From contig NZ_JAGGCS010000002.1 in the NCBI RefSeq assembly GCF_022884085.1, forward strand, positions 62,001 through 126,000: a stretch of 64,000 nucleotides of DNA, in the 5' to 3' direction. Both the position numbers and the translations under genes were made by a program. Of the stretch, positions 9,052 to 18,171 are shown in pieces. The stretch comes from Paenirhizobium cremeum. Lineage in GTDB: Bacteria > Pseudomonadota > Alphaproteobacteria > Rhizobiales > Rhizobiaceae. The notes beneath the pieces were generated by a model, which worked only from the letters and a program-made list of their open reading frames with translations, had not been told where the DNA came from and did not search any database. Position 1 is the stretch's first letter. Every line of letters begins with the position of its first letter.

Positions 9052-10269
9052 TCAGCCTGCCTTGACGTCAAGCCATTGCCGGATGCCGGATGCCGCCGCC
9101 TTGCCGGTGGCGAGGCAGGCGGTCAGCAGATAACCTCCCGTCGGGGCCTCCCAGTCGAGCATTTCGCCTGAAACGAAGCTTCCGGGCAGCGCCTTCAGCA
9201 TGAAACGATCATCGATGCTGTCGAAGGAAATACCGCCGGCCGAGGAGATGGCTTCGGCGATTGGGCGCGGTGAGGCGACGGGCAAGGGCAGCGCCTTGAC
9301 GAGGCCGGCAAGCGCTTCCGCATCGAGACAATTGGCGTCGGGAACGAGTTCCCGCAGCAGGGCGGTCTTGACGCCATCGAGGCCGGTCGCCTTGCGCAGC
9401 CGGTTGGAAAAGCTCGCCTTGGCGTCCTGTCTCGCCAGATCGCGCACCAGTCTTTCCCGCGTCCGGCCCGACGCAAGGTCGAGAACGAGGCTGGCCCTGC
9501 CGGCGGTGGCAAGCGCGTCGCGCAGTGCTGCGGCATGGGCATAGACGAGGCTGCCCTCGATGCCGTGACGGCTGATGACGAATTCGCCGGGAATGGTGCC
9601 GGCCGCACTCGTCGCGGTCACGGATTTCAGCGGTTCGCCGGCGAAGCGGTCGAGGAAGGTTTGCGAGAATGCGCAGTCGAAGCCGCAATTGGCCGGCCGG
9701 AAATCATGGATGTCGACATTCTTTTCGCGAAGCCAGGTGGTCCAGCCGGCATCGGAACCGAGCTTCGGCCAGCTCGCGCCGCCGAGCGCCAGAAGCACCG
9801 CATCGGCCTCGATCCGCTTTTCGCCCTCCGGTGTCTCTATGCGATAAGTATCCCCGTCGAAGCCGGTCCAGCGATGCCTCGTCAGGATCGTGACGCCCTG
9901 CGTCTCCAGCCGTTTCAGCCAGGCGCGCAGCAGCGGCGAGGCCTTCATGGCCTTGGGGAAGACGCGGCCCGATGTGCCGATAAAGGTTTCCGTGCCGAGT
10001 GCTGCCGCCCAGCTGCGGATATCCTCCGGGGTAAAGGCATCCAGCGCCGGCCGCAGCCTTTCGCCCGCCGTGCCGAAGCGGGTGACGAAACGCTCATAGG
10101 GTTCGGCATGGGTGATGTTGAGGCCGGATTTACCCGCGAGCAGGAACTTCCGGCCAACGGTCGGCATCGCCTCGTAGACGGTGACGGCATGGCCGGCGCG
10201 GGAAAGCTCTTCCGCCGCCATCAGCCCCGCCGGCCCGCCGCCGATGATCGCGATCCGTTTCGCCACCAT
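9052..10269 (-). CDS. NAD(P)/FAD-dependent flavoprotein of the HI0933/BaiN-like family
   Basis: A 405-residue flavoprotein. The N-terminal dinucleotide-binding motif is RIAIIGGGPAGLMAAEELSR, followed by the family-typical GRKFLLAGKSGLNITH, which contacts FAD. The C-terminal motif (ISSAGGISFDSID and GEMLDWEAPTGGYLLTACLATGKAA) closes the FAD site. The family includes bile-acid dehydratase-like BaiN and the TIGR03862-type proteins; the physiological substrate of most members is unknown. It is encoded nine bases downstream of the aminotransferase gene and is probably co-transcribed with it. Confidence 0.9.
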   Translation of the reverse strand: MVAKRIAIIGGGPAGLMAAEELSRAGHAVTVYEAMPTVGRKFLLAGKSGLNITHAEPYERFVTRFGTAGERLRPALDAFTPEDIRSWAAALGTETFIGTSGRVFPKAMKASPLLRAWLKRLETQGVTILTRHRWTGFDGDTYRIETPEGEKRIEADAVLLALGGASWPKLGSDAGWTTWLREKNVDIHDFRPANCGFDCAFSQTFLDRFAGEPLKSVTATSAAGTIPGEFVISRHGIEGSLVYAHAAALRDALATAGRASLVLDLASGRTRERLVRDLARQDAKASFSNRLRKATGLDGVKTALLRELVPDANCLDAEALAGLVKALPLPVASPRPIAEAISSAGGISFDSIDDRFMLKALPGSFVSGEMLDWEAPTGGYLLTACLATGKAAASGIRQWLDVKAG

Positions 10270-10278
10270 TTCTTGCTC

Positions 10279-11454
10279 TCAATCCAGCCGGAAGCCCAAG
10301 AGGCGATCCGTCAGGGCGTCGATCGTTGCCGAATCCGCATTGGCGAAGGCAAAGCGCAGATAGCCTTCCTGCGCCTCGCCGAAATAGGCGCCGGGAATGC
10401 AGACGACACCGGCTTCGCGGGCGAGCTTCTCGGCCACCAGCGCGGAAGGCCTGCCTTCGAAGGGATGGCGGATGAAGGCGAAATAGGCGCCGAGCGAATC
10501 CATCTTCCAGTCCGGCAGCTTCGCCATGACACCCTTCAGCGTGTCCGCCCGCTTCAGGATTTCCTTGCGGTTGTCGTTGCGCCAGTCGCGCAGCGCCGGA
10601 ATGGCGCGGGCGACTGCGGCCTGCGGCGCGCGGGGCGCACAGATCTGCAGGTTGTCCATCACCTTGGCAATTTCCGCGACGGCTTTCGGGCCGGCGGTGA
10701 CGGCACCAAGACGATGACCCGGAATGCAGAAGGACTTGGAGAAGGAATAAAGCAGGATCAGGTTGTCTTCCCAGCCGGGAATGGACAGGAGATCGTGCGG
10801 CTTGTCACCTTGCGGCAGGAAGTCCCGATAGGTCTCGTCGAGGATCAGCCAGACGCCGGCCTGACGGCAGGCTTCGAAAATCTCCCGCAGCAGATCGGCG
10901 GGATAGATCGCGCCGGTCGGATTGTTCGGCGAGACGAGCGCAATGGCCTTGATGCCCTTCGCCAGTGCCGCGCGGACCGCGTCGACATCCGGTACGAAAC
11001 CCTTTGCCGGATCGAGCGGCACCAATACGCGCTCGATGTCCATCATGGCGAGCGTGGTTTCCTGGTTGAAGTAGAAAGGCTCGGTCAGCGCCACCTTGTC
11101 GCCCGGACCGGCGATCGCCATCGCCACAGCCATAAAGGCCTGATTGCAGCCGGAGGTGATGTGGATGTTCTGCGCGTCGACCGGCGCGCCGTAGATTTCC
11201 GCGACATCTGCCGCATAGACCTTGCGCAGGTCGGTTTCGCCCTCGATCGGGCCGTAGCCGGCGAATGCGCGGGAAGCGGCGGCCTCTCCGAGCCAGACAA
11301 GCAGGTCCGGATGCGGCGCGTAGCCGGGGACGGCCTGCGACAGGTCGATCAGCGGGCCGCGGCCGCCGTCATAGGCGCGGGCCCAGGCGAAGACGGACGG
11401 CACCGGCGGGGGCGACAGGCGGGAGACGAGCGAGTTGAACGAGGCGGAGGGCAT
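10279..11454 (-). CDS. Pyridoxal-phosphate-dependent aminotransferase, class I/II
   Basis: A fold-type I aminotransferase of 391 residues from the ATG at 11452-11454. The PLP lysine lies in LLYSFSKSFCIPGHRLGA; upstream are SPNNPTGAIYP and LILDETYRDF (the Asp/Tyr that contact PLP), and GYLRFAFAN near the C-terminus carries the carboxylate-binding Arg. A TTG at 11494-11496 overlapping the LysR stop (TTGA) would add 14 residues and is a real alternative through translational coupling. The neighbouring LysR and the ureohydrolase/polyamine-transport genes beyond it suggest a nitrogen-assimilation role, but the amino donor is unknown. Confidence 0.92.
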   Translation of the reverse strand: MPSASFNSLVSRLSPPPVPSVFAWARAYDGGRGPLIDLSQAVPGYAPHPDLLVWLGEAAASRAFAGYGPIEGETDLRKVYAADVAEIYGAPVDAQNIHITSGCNQAFMAVAMAIAGPGDKVALTEPFYFNQETTLAMMDIERVLVPLDPAKGFVPDVDAVRAALAKGIKAIALVSPNNPTGAIYPADLLREIFEACRQAGVWLILDETYRDFLPQGDKPHDLLSIPGWEDNLILLYSFSKSFCIPGHRLGAVTAGPKAVAEIAKVMDNLQICAPRAPQAAVARAIPALRDWRNDNRKEILKRADTLKGVMAKLPDWKMDSLGAYFAFIRHPFEGRPSALVAEKLAREAGVVCIPGAYFGEAQEGYLRFAFANADSATIDALTDRLLGFRLD

Positions 11455-11492
11455 GGTGATTTCGGCAGTCCTGATGTCTTCTGGTGGTTGGT

Positions 11493-12539
11493 TCAAGCCT
11501 TGGAGGCGGTCTTCCTCGCAGAGGAGGCCGTCGCCTTTCGGGCGCGTGATATGGTCGTGGTCTTGTCCGGCGTCTTCGCGCCGGCGGCTCCGCTGGCGCT
11601 TCGAATGCTGCGGCCTCTGTGTGCCGGGCGCAGCGAGGGCAGCGGCTGGGTGCCGCGTTCGTTTTCAAGGGTCGCGAAAAGCCAGTCGATGAAGACGCGC
11701 GCGATCGGCGCTGCGCGCACTTCGTTTCGCGTCGCGACGTAAAAGGCGTTGGTGGCGGGCACTGAGAGATCGAAGGGAATAATCAGTTCGCCCGAGGCGA
11801 TCAGGCTCGAGGCCGTAATGCTGTCGCCGAGCGCAATGCCCTGGCCGTGGCGGGCGGCCTCCGTGGAAAGCCGCGCATCGCTCAAGAAATGTTCCCGGTG
11901 ACGTGGCATGTCGAGCTGGTCGGCGGCGGCGAGCCAGGTATTCCATTCCTGTCCGTCGTCGCCATGCAGCAGCACATGGTCGCGCAGGTCGCGCACCGAT
12001 CTGAGCGGCCGGGAATTGAGGAGCGAGGGCGAGGCGACGGGAAAGAGGTTCAGCGTGCTCCACAGCCTTGTCCAGCAGTCGCGCCAGCCGCCGGGGCCGT
12101 AGAGAATGGCGATGTCGATGTCGGTCGAATAGATGAGGTTCGGATCGTTGCTCGAGGTCAGCGTGAGGCTGATATCGGGATATTGCTCGCTGAAATTGCC
12201 CATGCGCGGCACGAGCCAGAGGGAGAGCAGGGCGGGCACGCAGGAAATCCTGAGATTGCCGCTGGTGGTTGGCCGGTTCATCAGCGCGGTGGCGGCGGCG
12301 ATGCCGTCGAAGGCTGAGGAGACGGCGGGCAGCAGCAAGGCGCCCTGCGGGGTCAGTTTCAGCCGTTTGCCGCCGCGTTCGAAGAGCTGCGCCTTCAGCG
12401 TTTCCTCAAGCGACTTGATCTGGTGGCTGACCGCGCCGTGCGTGACGTTCAACTCGCGGGCCGCCGCCGAAATCGATCCGCGCCGCGCCGCTGCCTCGAA
12501 GGCGCGCAACGGATTGAGGGGTGGCAGGCGATGGGACAT
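11493..12539 (-). CDS. LysR-family regulator (GcvA-like) with a basic C-terminal tail
   Basis: A 348-residue LysR protein. The N-terminal wHTH (PPLNPLRAFEAAARRGSISA, then ELNVTHGAVSHQIKSLE) and the effector domain match the GcvA-like subgroup (NLRISCVPALLSLWLVPRMG). The domain ends near residue 298; about 50 further residues are rich in Ala, Lys, Arg, Ser and Thr, which is unusual for LysR proteins and resembles histone-H1-like nucleoid-binding tails. It is divergent from the ureohydrolase gene across 179 bases and overlaps or abuts the aminotransferase gene, so it may control either or both. Confidence 0.9.
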   Translation of the reverse strand: MSHRLPPLNPLRAFEAAARRGSISAAARELNVTHGAVSHQIKSLEETLKAQLFERGGKRLKLTPQGALLLPAVSSAFDGIAAATALMNRPTTSGNLRISCVPALLSLWLVPRMGNFSEQYPDISLTLTSSNDPNLIYSTDIDIAILYGPGGWRDCWTRLWSTLNLFPVASPSLLNSRPLRSVRDLRDHVLLHGDDGQEWNTWLAAADQLDMPRHREHFLSDARLSTEAARHGQGIALGDSITASSLIASGELIIPFDLSVPATNAFYVATRNEVRAAPIARVFIDWLFATLENERGTQPLPSLRPAHRGRSIRSASGAAGAKTPDKTTTISRARKATASSARKTASKA

Positions 12540-12718
12540 GGTTCTTATGCTTGTTAGTTTTTCTCACGTCGATTGCTATAACATCGTGAATTGCTTTTCT
12601 ACCCCTTTGCGGCTTAATGCTCACAATAGAGGCAGGCGCAAAAACTGCCGATTAAACAGTCGCCCGCGGCGGGAACTCCTGTTGCGCAGGGCGTCGGCGA
12701 GCAGGGGTGAAAGACGAA

Positions 12719-13774
12719 ATGACCTTCGACGAAAAGCGACTTCAGGAACTGCGCGCGAAATACGGTAGCGACAAGGCCGGCGAGATCTTCGACGAGAAGT
12801 TCGCCAAGGTCGGGGAGAAGATCTTCTCCAACGGAACCCGCGCCGCGCCCTATGCCGGTGTCCCGACTTTCCTGTCCGCGCCGCATCGCCCGATCGATCC
12901 GGCAGCGCCGGATTTCGGGGACCTGCAGGTTGCGATCGTCGGCGTGCCGATGGATCTCGGCGTGTCCAACCGTCCGGGCTCGCGTTTCGGGCCGCGGGCG
13001 CTGCGCGCCATCGACCGCATCGGGCCTTACAACCATGTTCTGGAATGCGCGCCGATCTTCGACCTCAAGGTCGCCGATATCGGCGACGTGCCGTTCTCCA
13101 GCCGCTACCGGCTGGAACTCAGCCATGAGGATATCGAGAAGCATCACTCGAAGATCGTCGAGGCCGGCTTGCTGCCGCTTTCCGTCGGTGGCGACCATTC
13201 GATCAGCCACCCGATCCTGAAGGCCGTCGCCAAGAAGCATGGTCCGGTCGGTATGATCCATATCGATGCCCATTGCGATACCGGCGGTGCCTTCGACCAG
13301 ACCAAGTTCCACCACGGCGGTCCGTTCCGCAATGCGGTGCTCGACGGCGTGCTCGATCCGACGCGCACCATCCAGATCGGCATTCGCGGCCCGGCCGAAT
13401 ATCTGTGGGAGTTCTCCTACGATTCCGGCATGACCGTCATCCATGCCGAGGAAGTGACCGGGCTCGGCATTCCGGCGATCATCGAAAAAGCGAGGAAGAT
13501 CGTCGGCGACGGCCCGACCTATCTTTCCTTCGACGTCGACAGCCTCGACCCGAGCATCGCGCCCGGCACCGGCACGCCCGAGGTCGGCGGCCTTTCCTCG
13601 CGTGAGGTGCTCGAACTCCTCCGCGGCCTGAAGGGCATCAATCTGGTCGGCGGCGATGTCGTCGAAGTGGCGCCGCAGTACGACGCGACCCACAATACCG
13701 CCCATGCAGGCGCTCAGGTTCTCTTCGAAATCCTGAGCCTCATGGTCTATAGTCCGGCGATCAAGGGCCGTTGA
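12719..13774 (+). CDS. Agmatinase / guanidino-acid ureohydrolase
   Basis: A 351-residue ureohydrolase that splits a guanidino compound into urea and an amine. The binuclear Mn ligands are in place: H160 in GGDHS, D183/H185/D187 in DAHCD, and D272/D274 in SFDVDSLDP. The N-terminus is longer than in typical SpeB. The start is the ATG at 12719-12721, with AGGGGTGA five to twelve bases upstream; the GTG at 12707 would overlap that ribosome-binding site. It lies upstream of a polyamine-type ABC transporter on the same strand. Agmatine or 4-guanidinobutyrate are the likeliest substrates; the sequence does not separate them. Confidence 0.9.
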   Translation: MTFDEKRLQELRAKYGSDKAGEIFDEKFAKVGEKIFSNGTRAAPYAGVPTFLSAPHRPIDPAAPDFGDLQVAIVGVPMDLGVSNRPGSRFGPRALRAIDRIGPYNHVLECAPIFDLKVADIGDVPFSSRYRLELSHEDIEKHHSKIVEAGLLPLSVGGDHSISHPILKAVAKKHGPVGMIHIDAHCDTGGAFDQTKFHHGGPFRNAVLDGVLDPTRTIQIGIRGPAEYLWEFSYDSGMTVIHAEEVTGLGIPAIIEKARKIVGDGPTYLSFDVDSLDPSIAPGTGTPEVGGLSSREVLELLRGLKGINLVGGDVVEVAPQYDATHNTAHAGAQVLFEILSLMVYSPAIKGR

Positions 13775-13789
13775 GCAACTGGCATTTTG

Positions 13790-13818
13790 CCCGGGACGGC
13801 GCTATCAGGCGCCCCGGG
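13790..13818 (+). other. Intercistronic hairpin after the ureohydrolase gene
   Basis: CCCGGG (13790-13795) and GGCGC (13798-13802) pair with GCGCC (13809-13813) and CCGGG (13814-13818) around a small loop. No T-run follows, so it is more likely an mRNA-stabilising or partial-termination hairpin than a full terminator. Confidence 0.5.
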
Positions 13819-13873
13819 TTCGACTTCAAGACAACCAACGAAAACCAAGCAACGAAGACAAGGGAACAGGACC

Positions 13874-14962
13874 ATGAAAAACATCCTCAACGCTTCCGTC
13901 AGCCGCCGCGGCGTGCTGGCCGGCTCGCTTGCCGGCGCCGGCATGCTCGCCATGCCCTCGATCCTGCGCGCCCAGGACAAGTCGCTGAAGGTCGGCGTCT
14001 ATGGCGGCTACTTCAAGGATTCCTTCGACAAGAACATCTTCCCGGAATTCACCAAGGCGACCGGCATCGCGGTCGAGTCCGTCGCCGAGCCGACCGGTGA
14101 AGCATGGCTGGTGCAGCTCGAGCAGGCGGCAAAGGCCGGCCAGGCGCCCGCCGACCTCTCGATGATGTCGCAGGTTTCGATGCTCAAGGGCCAGTCCACC
14201 GATCTGTGGGCGCCACTCGACATGGGCAAGATCAAGAACGCTTCCGGCCTGATCGACCGCTTCGTCAACAAGTATCCGGATGGCCGCGTTGCCGGTGTCG
14301 GCGCCGTTGCATGGTATATCACGCTCGTCACCAACACGGATGTCTACAAGGAAGCCCCGACCTCCTGGTCCGCGCTCTGGGACCCGGCAAACGAGGACAA
14401 GCTCGGTCTTCTGGCGCTGGTCTCCAACTCCTTCCTCCTGGAAGTGACGGCCAAGACCTATTTCGGCGGCACCAATGCGCTCGACACCGAGGAAGGCATT
14501 CTCAAGGCCTTCGAAAAGCTCGCCGAGGTCAAGCCGAACGTCCGTCTCTGGTATCGTGACGAAGCCCAGTTCGAACAGGCGCTGAAGTCGGGCGAAATCC
14601 CGATGGGCCAGTATTACCACGACGTCACCGGCCTTGCCGCCGCAGACGGCAATCCGGTCCGCTCCACCTTCCCGAAGGAAGGCGGCATTCAGGATTCCGG
14701 TTGCTGGGCCCTGTCGCGCGCATCGACCAAGACCGAGGAAGCCCACATCTTCATCGACTACATGTGCCAGCCCTCGATCCAGGCGACGCTGTCGCGCAAG
14801 GTCGGCACGGCTCCGACCGTCAAGCGCGAACTGCTCGACCTGACGGCGGAAGAATTCGCTGCCGTGTCTTCCGATATCGAGCCGATCACCCCGCGCTACG
14901 ACCTCTATCAAACCAAATCCGACTGGCTGAACCAGAAGTGGACCGAACTGATCGTCGGTTGA
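13874..14962 (+). CDS. Polyamine-type ABC transporter substrate-binding protein (PotD/PotF class)
   Basis: A 362-residue periplasmic binding protein of the spermidine/putrescine type (SBP family 1/6 fold). The N-terminus is a twin-arginine signal, SRRGVLAGSLAGAGMLAMP, cleaved near LRAQDK. Mature motifs include KVGVYGGYFKDSF, a segment around VAGVGAVAWYITLVTNTDVY, and PTSWSALWDPANEDKLGLL. The ATG at 13874-13876 follows a GGGAACAGGA region. It lies 99 bases after the ureohydrolase and is flanked by hairpins on both sides, consistent with higher expression of the binding protein than of the membrane genes. The ligand is probably a polyamine or guanidino compound (inference from the neighbour). 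Confidence 0.92.
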   Translation: MKNILNASVSRRGVLAGSLAGAGMLAMPSILRAQDKSLKVGVYGGYFKDSFDKNIFPEFTKATGIAVESVAEPTGEAWLVQLEQAAKAGQAPADLSMMSQVSMLKGQSTDLWAPLDMGKIKNASGLIDRFVNKYPDGRVAGVGAVAWYITLVTNTDVYKEAPTSWSALWDPANEDKLGLLALVSNSFLLEVTAKTYFGGTNALDTEEGILKAFEKLAEVKPNVRLWYRDEAQFEQALKSGEIPMGQYYHDVTGLAAADGNPVRSTFPKEGGIQDSGCWALSRASTKTEEAHIFIDYMCQPSIQATLSRKVGTAPTVKRELLDLTAEEFAAVSSDIEPITPRYDLYQTKSDWLNQKWTELIVG

Positions 14963-14998
14963 TCGACGCCTGAACGAAAAACCAATCCAGCACTTGAG

Positions 14999-15030
14999 GT
15001 GGGGTGAGGGTCATGCGACCTTCACCCCAC
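14999..15030 (+). other. Intercistronic hairpin between binding-protein and ATPase genes
   Basis: A 14-base stem with one mismatch: GTGGGGTGAGGGTC at 14999-15012 pairs with GACCTTCACCCCAC at 15017-15030 around the loop ATGC. No U-tract follows. Such structures commonly sit after binding-protein genes and protect the upstream mRNA or partly terminate transcription. Confidence 0.65.
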
Positions 15031-15057
15031 TGCCATCGGAACTTTTGCGGAGACATG

Positions 15058-16089
15058 ATGTCCGGACTGTCGCTCAACGATGTCACGAAACAATTCGGCC
15101 CCTTCACGGCGGTCGACAACGTGCAATTGAACGTGCCGCACGGTACTTTCGTGTGCATGCTCGGCCCGTCCGGCTGCGGCAAGACCACGCTGCTTCGAAT
15201 GATCGCCGGGCTCGACCTTCCGACCGGCGGATCGATCGTGCTCGACGGTGAGGACATCACGCGGGTCCCGACGCACAAGCGCAATCTCGGCATGGTCTTC
15301 CAGTCGCTGGCGCTGTTTCCGCACCTCACCGTCGGCGAGAACATCGCCTATCCCTTGCGCATCCGCGGCATCGGTCGCGAGCAGCAGGTGAAGCGCGTCG
15401 AGGAACTGCTCGCCATGATCCACCTGCCGGGTTATGCCGACCGTCCCGTGACCAAGCTTTCCGGCGGCCAGCGGCAGCGCGTGGCGATTGCCCGGGCGCT
15501 GGCCATCTCGCCCAAGCTCTTCCTGCTCGACGAGCCTCTTTCGGCGCTGGACGCCAAACTGCGGGAGGCCATGCAGGTGGAGTTGCGCAAGCTGCAGCAG
15601 CAGCTCGGCATCACCACCATCGTCGTGACCCACGACCAGCGCGAAGCCATGACCATGGCCGATACCGTCGTGGTGATGAACGGCGGCAAGATCCGTCAGG
15701 CGGCAAGCCCGATCGAGATCTACCGCAAGCCGGCCGACCGTTTCGTCGCGGATTTCATCGGCTCCACCAATCTTCTGCCGCTCACCGTCGAAAGCGGCCG
15801 CACGCTCGTGCTCGGCCAGCCGGTCGAAGGCATTGCGGCGAGCGGCCAAAGCGCCTGCAGCCTTTCGGTCCGCCCCGAGGATATCCATCTTTCGGCGCCG
15901 GGCGAGGGGCGTCTTACCGGCCGTGTCACCTTCATCCGCGATCTCGGCGGCACTATCGAGACCTTCGTCGATATTCGCGGTTCGGAAGTGATCGCGGTTT
16001 CCACACCGCGCGAGCGGCCGGTGGTCAGCATCGGTCAGGAGGTCGGCGTGGTGATCGATCCGCAGACGGCCGTGGTGCTGCCGGCATGA
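15058..16089 (+). CDS. Polyamine-type ABC transporter ATP-binding protein (PotA class)
   Basis: A 343-residue ATPase with Walker A GPSGCGKTT at residues 36-44, the Q-loop in GMVFQSLALFPHLTV, the signature LSGGQRQRVAIARAL, Walker B LFLLDEPLSALD and the switch His in VVTHDQREAM. The C-terminal TOBE-type domain (LSVRPEDIHLS) is characteristic of PotA/FbpC. The start is the second of two adjacent ATGs (15058) because the GGAG at 15049-15052 then has better spacing; 15055 is possible. It works with the two permeases whose genes follow with four-base overlaps. Confidence 0.93.
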   Translation: MSGLSLNDVTKQFGPFTAVDNVQLNVPHGTFVCMLGPSGCGKTTLLRMIAGLDLPTGGSIVLDGEDITRVPTHKRNLGMVFQSLALFPHLTVGENIAYPLRIRGIGREQQVKRVEELLAMIHLPGYADRPVTKLSGGQRQRVAIARALAISPKLFLLDEPLSALDAKLREAMQVELRKLQQQLGITTIVVTHDQREAMTMADTVVVMNGGKIRQAASPIEIYRKPADRFVADFIGSTNLLPLTVESGRTLVLGQPVEGIAASGQSACSLSVRPEDIHLSAPGEGRLTGRVTFIRDLGGTIETFVDIRGSEVIAVSTPRERPVVSIGQEVGVVIDPQTAVVLPA

Positions 16090-16940
16090 GGCGCGACCCC
16101 CCGCAGAAAGCGCTCGACTATGCGCCGCTCGCCTTCCCGGCGGGCATGCTGATCCTGTTCTTCGTCGTGCCCTTCGGCACGATGATCGCCGTTAGCTTCT
16201 TCAAGCGGCAGCAGGGCGGCTTCTACGAACCGGCCTTCGTGTTCGACAATTACGCCCGCTTCATCAGTCCGTTCTTCGCCGGCGTCCTCGGCTTTTCGCT
16301 GATGCTGGCGATCTCGGTCGCGGTGGTCTGCGTCGTGCTCGGCGTGCCCTTCACCTATCTCCTGACGCGCGTGTCGCGACGCACACAGGTGGTCTGGCTC
16401 GTCGCGTTGCTGTCGATCCTGTCGCTGTCCGAAGTCATCATCGGCTTTGCCTGGTCGACGCTTTTCTCGCGCACCGCCGGCATCACCAACCTTTTGGTCA
16501 TGATCGGCCTCATGGAAAAGCCCATGGCGCTGATGCCGAATTTCGGCGCGGTGCTGACCGGCATGACCTATCAGGCGCTGCCCTATACGGTGCTGGTTCT
16601 CTATCCCGCGCTGGTGCGGCTCGATCCGACGCTGACGGAAGCCGCGCGGACGCTCGGCGCTTCGCCGATCCGCGCCTTCTTCACCGTCGTGGTGCCGGCG
16701 CTGCGCAACACCATCGTCGCAACGCTCATCATGGTCTTCATCTTCGCGCTCGGTTCCTATCTCCTGCCGCAGATCCTCGGACGGCCGCAGCACTGGACAC
16801 TGTCGGTGCTGATTACCGATCAGGCGATCTACCAGTCCAACATGCCGTTCGCGGCGGCCATGGCGGTGTTCCTCGTGCTTGTCACGCTCGGCATGGTGGC
16901 GCTCACCCTCTTCATCGGACGCAAGGGAGAGACGGCATGA
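16086..16940 (+). CDS. Polyamine-type ABC transporter permease (PotB class)
   Basis: A 284-residue inner-membrane permease with about six transmembrane helices, starting with LAFPAGMLILFFVVPFGTMI. The ATPase-coupling EAA loop is EAARTLGASPIRAFFTVVVP. The start overlaps the ATPase stop by four bases (ATGA). Forms the channel with the PotC-like subunit. Confidence 0.93.
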   Translation: MRRDPPQKALDYAPLAFPAGMLILFFVVPFGTMIAVSFFKRQQGGFYEPAFVFDNYARFISPFFAGVLGFSLMLAISVAVVCVVLGVPFTYLLTRVSRRTQVVWLVALLSILSLSEVIIGFAWSTLFSRTAGITNLLVMIGLMEKPMALMPNFGAVLTGMTYQALPYTVLVLYPALVRLDPTLTEAARTLGASPIRAFFTVVVPALRNTIVATLIMVFIFALGSYLLPQILGRPQHWTLSVLITDQAIYQSNMPFAAAMAVFLVLVTLGMVALTLFIGRKGETA

Positions 16941-17737
16941 ACACGGTGCTGACGCGGATCTATTTCGTCCTGATCGCGATCTTTCTGGCGGCTCCCATCG
17001 TCGTCGTCGCCGGCGTTTCGGTCAACGAGAAGCAGAGCCTGACCTTTCCGCCCCAGGGGTTTTCGCTCTCCTGGTACGGAGCGATCTTCGAAGATGCCGG
17101 CTGGCGTTCGGCTTTCTTCGCTTCCCTCGGGCTGGCGCTTGCCTCTGCCGCGCTTGCGGTCGCCATCGCGCTTCCGCTTGCCTGGTTCCTGTGGCGCAGG
17201 CTTGCGCCCTGGGCGAACATCTTCCAGGTCCTCGGCATCGCGCCGTTTACGCTTCCGCCCGTCATCACGGCGCTCGGTCTCCTGACCTTCTGGGCAACGA
17301 CGGGTTTTTACGGCCAGCCATGGACGGCGGTCATCGGCCACGCGATCTTCTTCGTGACGCTGCCGCTCGTGACACTTTCGCTCGGCTTCTCGGCCATCGA
17401 CCGCTCTCTGGTCGAGGCGGCGTCGACCATGGGCGCGGATGACAAGACGGTTTTCCGCACCGTGGTCCTGCCGCTGATCAGGCCCTATCTGGTATCCGGC
17501 TATGCCTTCGCCTTCGTGCTGTCGCTCAACGAATACATCGTCGCCTACATGACGGTCGGTTTCACCATGGAGACCCTGCCGATCAAGATCTTCAACGCGC
17601 TCCGCTATGGCTACACGCCGACCATGGCCTCCGTGACGATCCTTTTCGTCGTGGTCGCTGCCATCGTCTTCGGCCTCGTCGCAAGATTCGGCGACCTGCC
17701 GAAATTGCTGGGGGCGATGGCGGCCGACGACCGCTGA
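16937..17737 (+). CDS. Polyamine-type ABC transporter permease (PotC class)
   Basis: A 266-residue inner-membrane permease, last gene of the ureohydrolase-transporter operon. The EAA coupling loop is EAASTMGADDKTVFRTVVLP, followed by SGYAFAFVLSLNEYIVA, typical of PotC subunits. It overlaps the PotB-like gene by four bases and is followed by a strong terminator-like hairpin. Confidence 0.93.
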   Translation: MNTVLTRIYFVLIAIFLAAPIVVVAGVSVNEKQSLTFPPQGFSLSWYGAIFEDAGWRSAFFASLGLALASAALAVAIALPLAWFLWRRLAPWANIFQVLGIAPFTLPPVITALGLLTFWATTGFYGQPWTAVIGHAIFFVTLPLVTLSLGFSAIDRSLVEAASTMGADDKTVFRTVVLPLIRPYLVSGYAFAFVLSLNEYIVAYMTVGFTMETLPIKIFNALRYGYTPTMASVTILFVVVAAIVFGLVARFGDLPKLLGAMAADDR

Positions 17738-17753
17738 CAGACCGCCTCGGAAT

Positions 17754-17793
17754 TGCCGGCGGGGGGCTCAGCCGCCGGCACGATCTTTATTTT
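17754..17793 (+). terminator. Rho-independent terminator of the polyamine-type operon
   Basis: A nine-base GC-rich stem (TGCCGGCGG at 17754-17762 with CCGCCGGCA at 17772-17780) is followed by the T-rich stretch CGATCTTTATTTT. It lies 16 bases after the last permease gene. Confidence 0.75.
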
Positions 17794-18171
17794 GCGGAAA
17801 CCAAGAATTTTATCCTCATTTTATCAATTCATTCAGATTTGCGGCCTAACTCTTTTACCGTTCCAGGACGGGACTCCGCGCATGACGTGGCGGATGGTGA
17901 GAGATGGGGAATGGGGCACATGACGTGCACAGGACAGGCCGCGATCGTCGCGGATGTGATCGGATCTATGGGTCCGGGGCCGGAAACCGGCCGGAAATCC
18001 CTGCAGGGCAGGGATAAAAGCGTTTCAGCGACGCGCTTCAGGCGCGGAGATTTCCAGTTCAATGCCAGGGTATCCGCGGGTTTGCCGGCGCTGCTTCATG
18101 CGTGCGACGGTGGCGTATCGCGATCCGGCGGAGCGTCTTTCGCCACTTGGTGAGGCCCCGATAGACACGAT
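17794..18171. other. Gene-free stretch
   Basis: No reading frame here resembles a known protein, and base composition changes from AT-rich just after the terminator to GC-rich. It leads into the hairpin array and the AraC remnant and looks like degraded or inserted DNA. Nothing else is visible to me. Confidence 0.5.
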
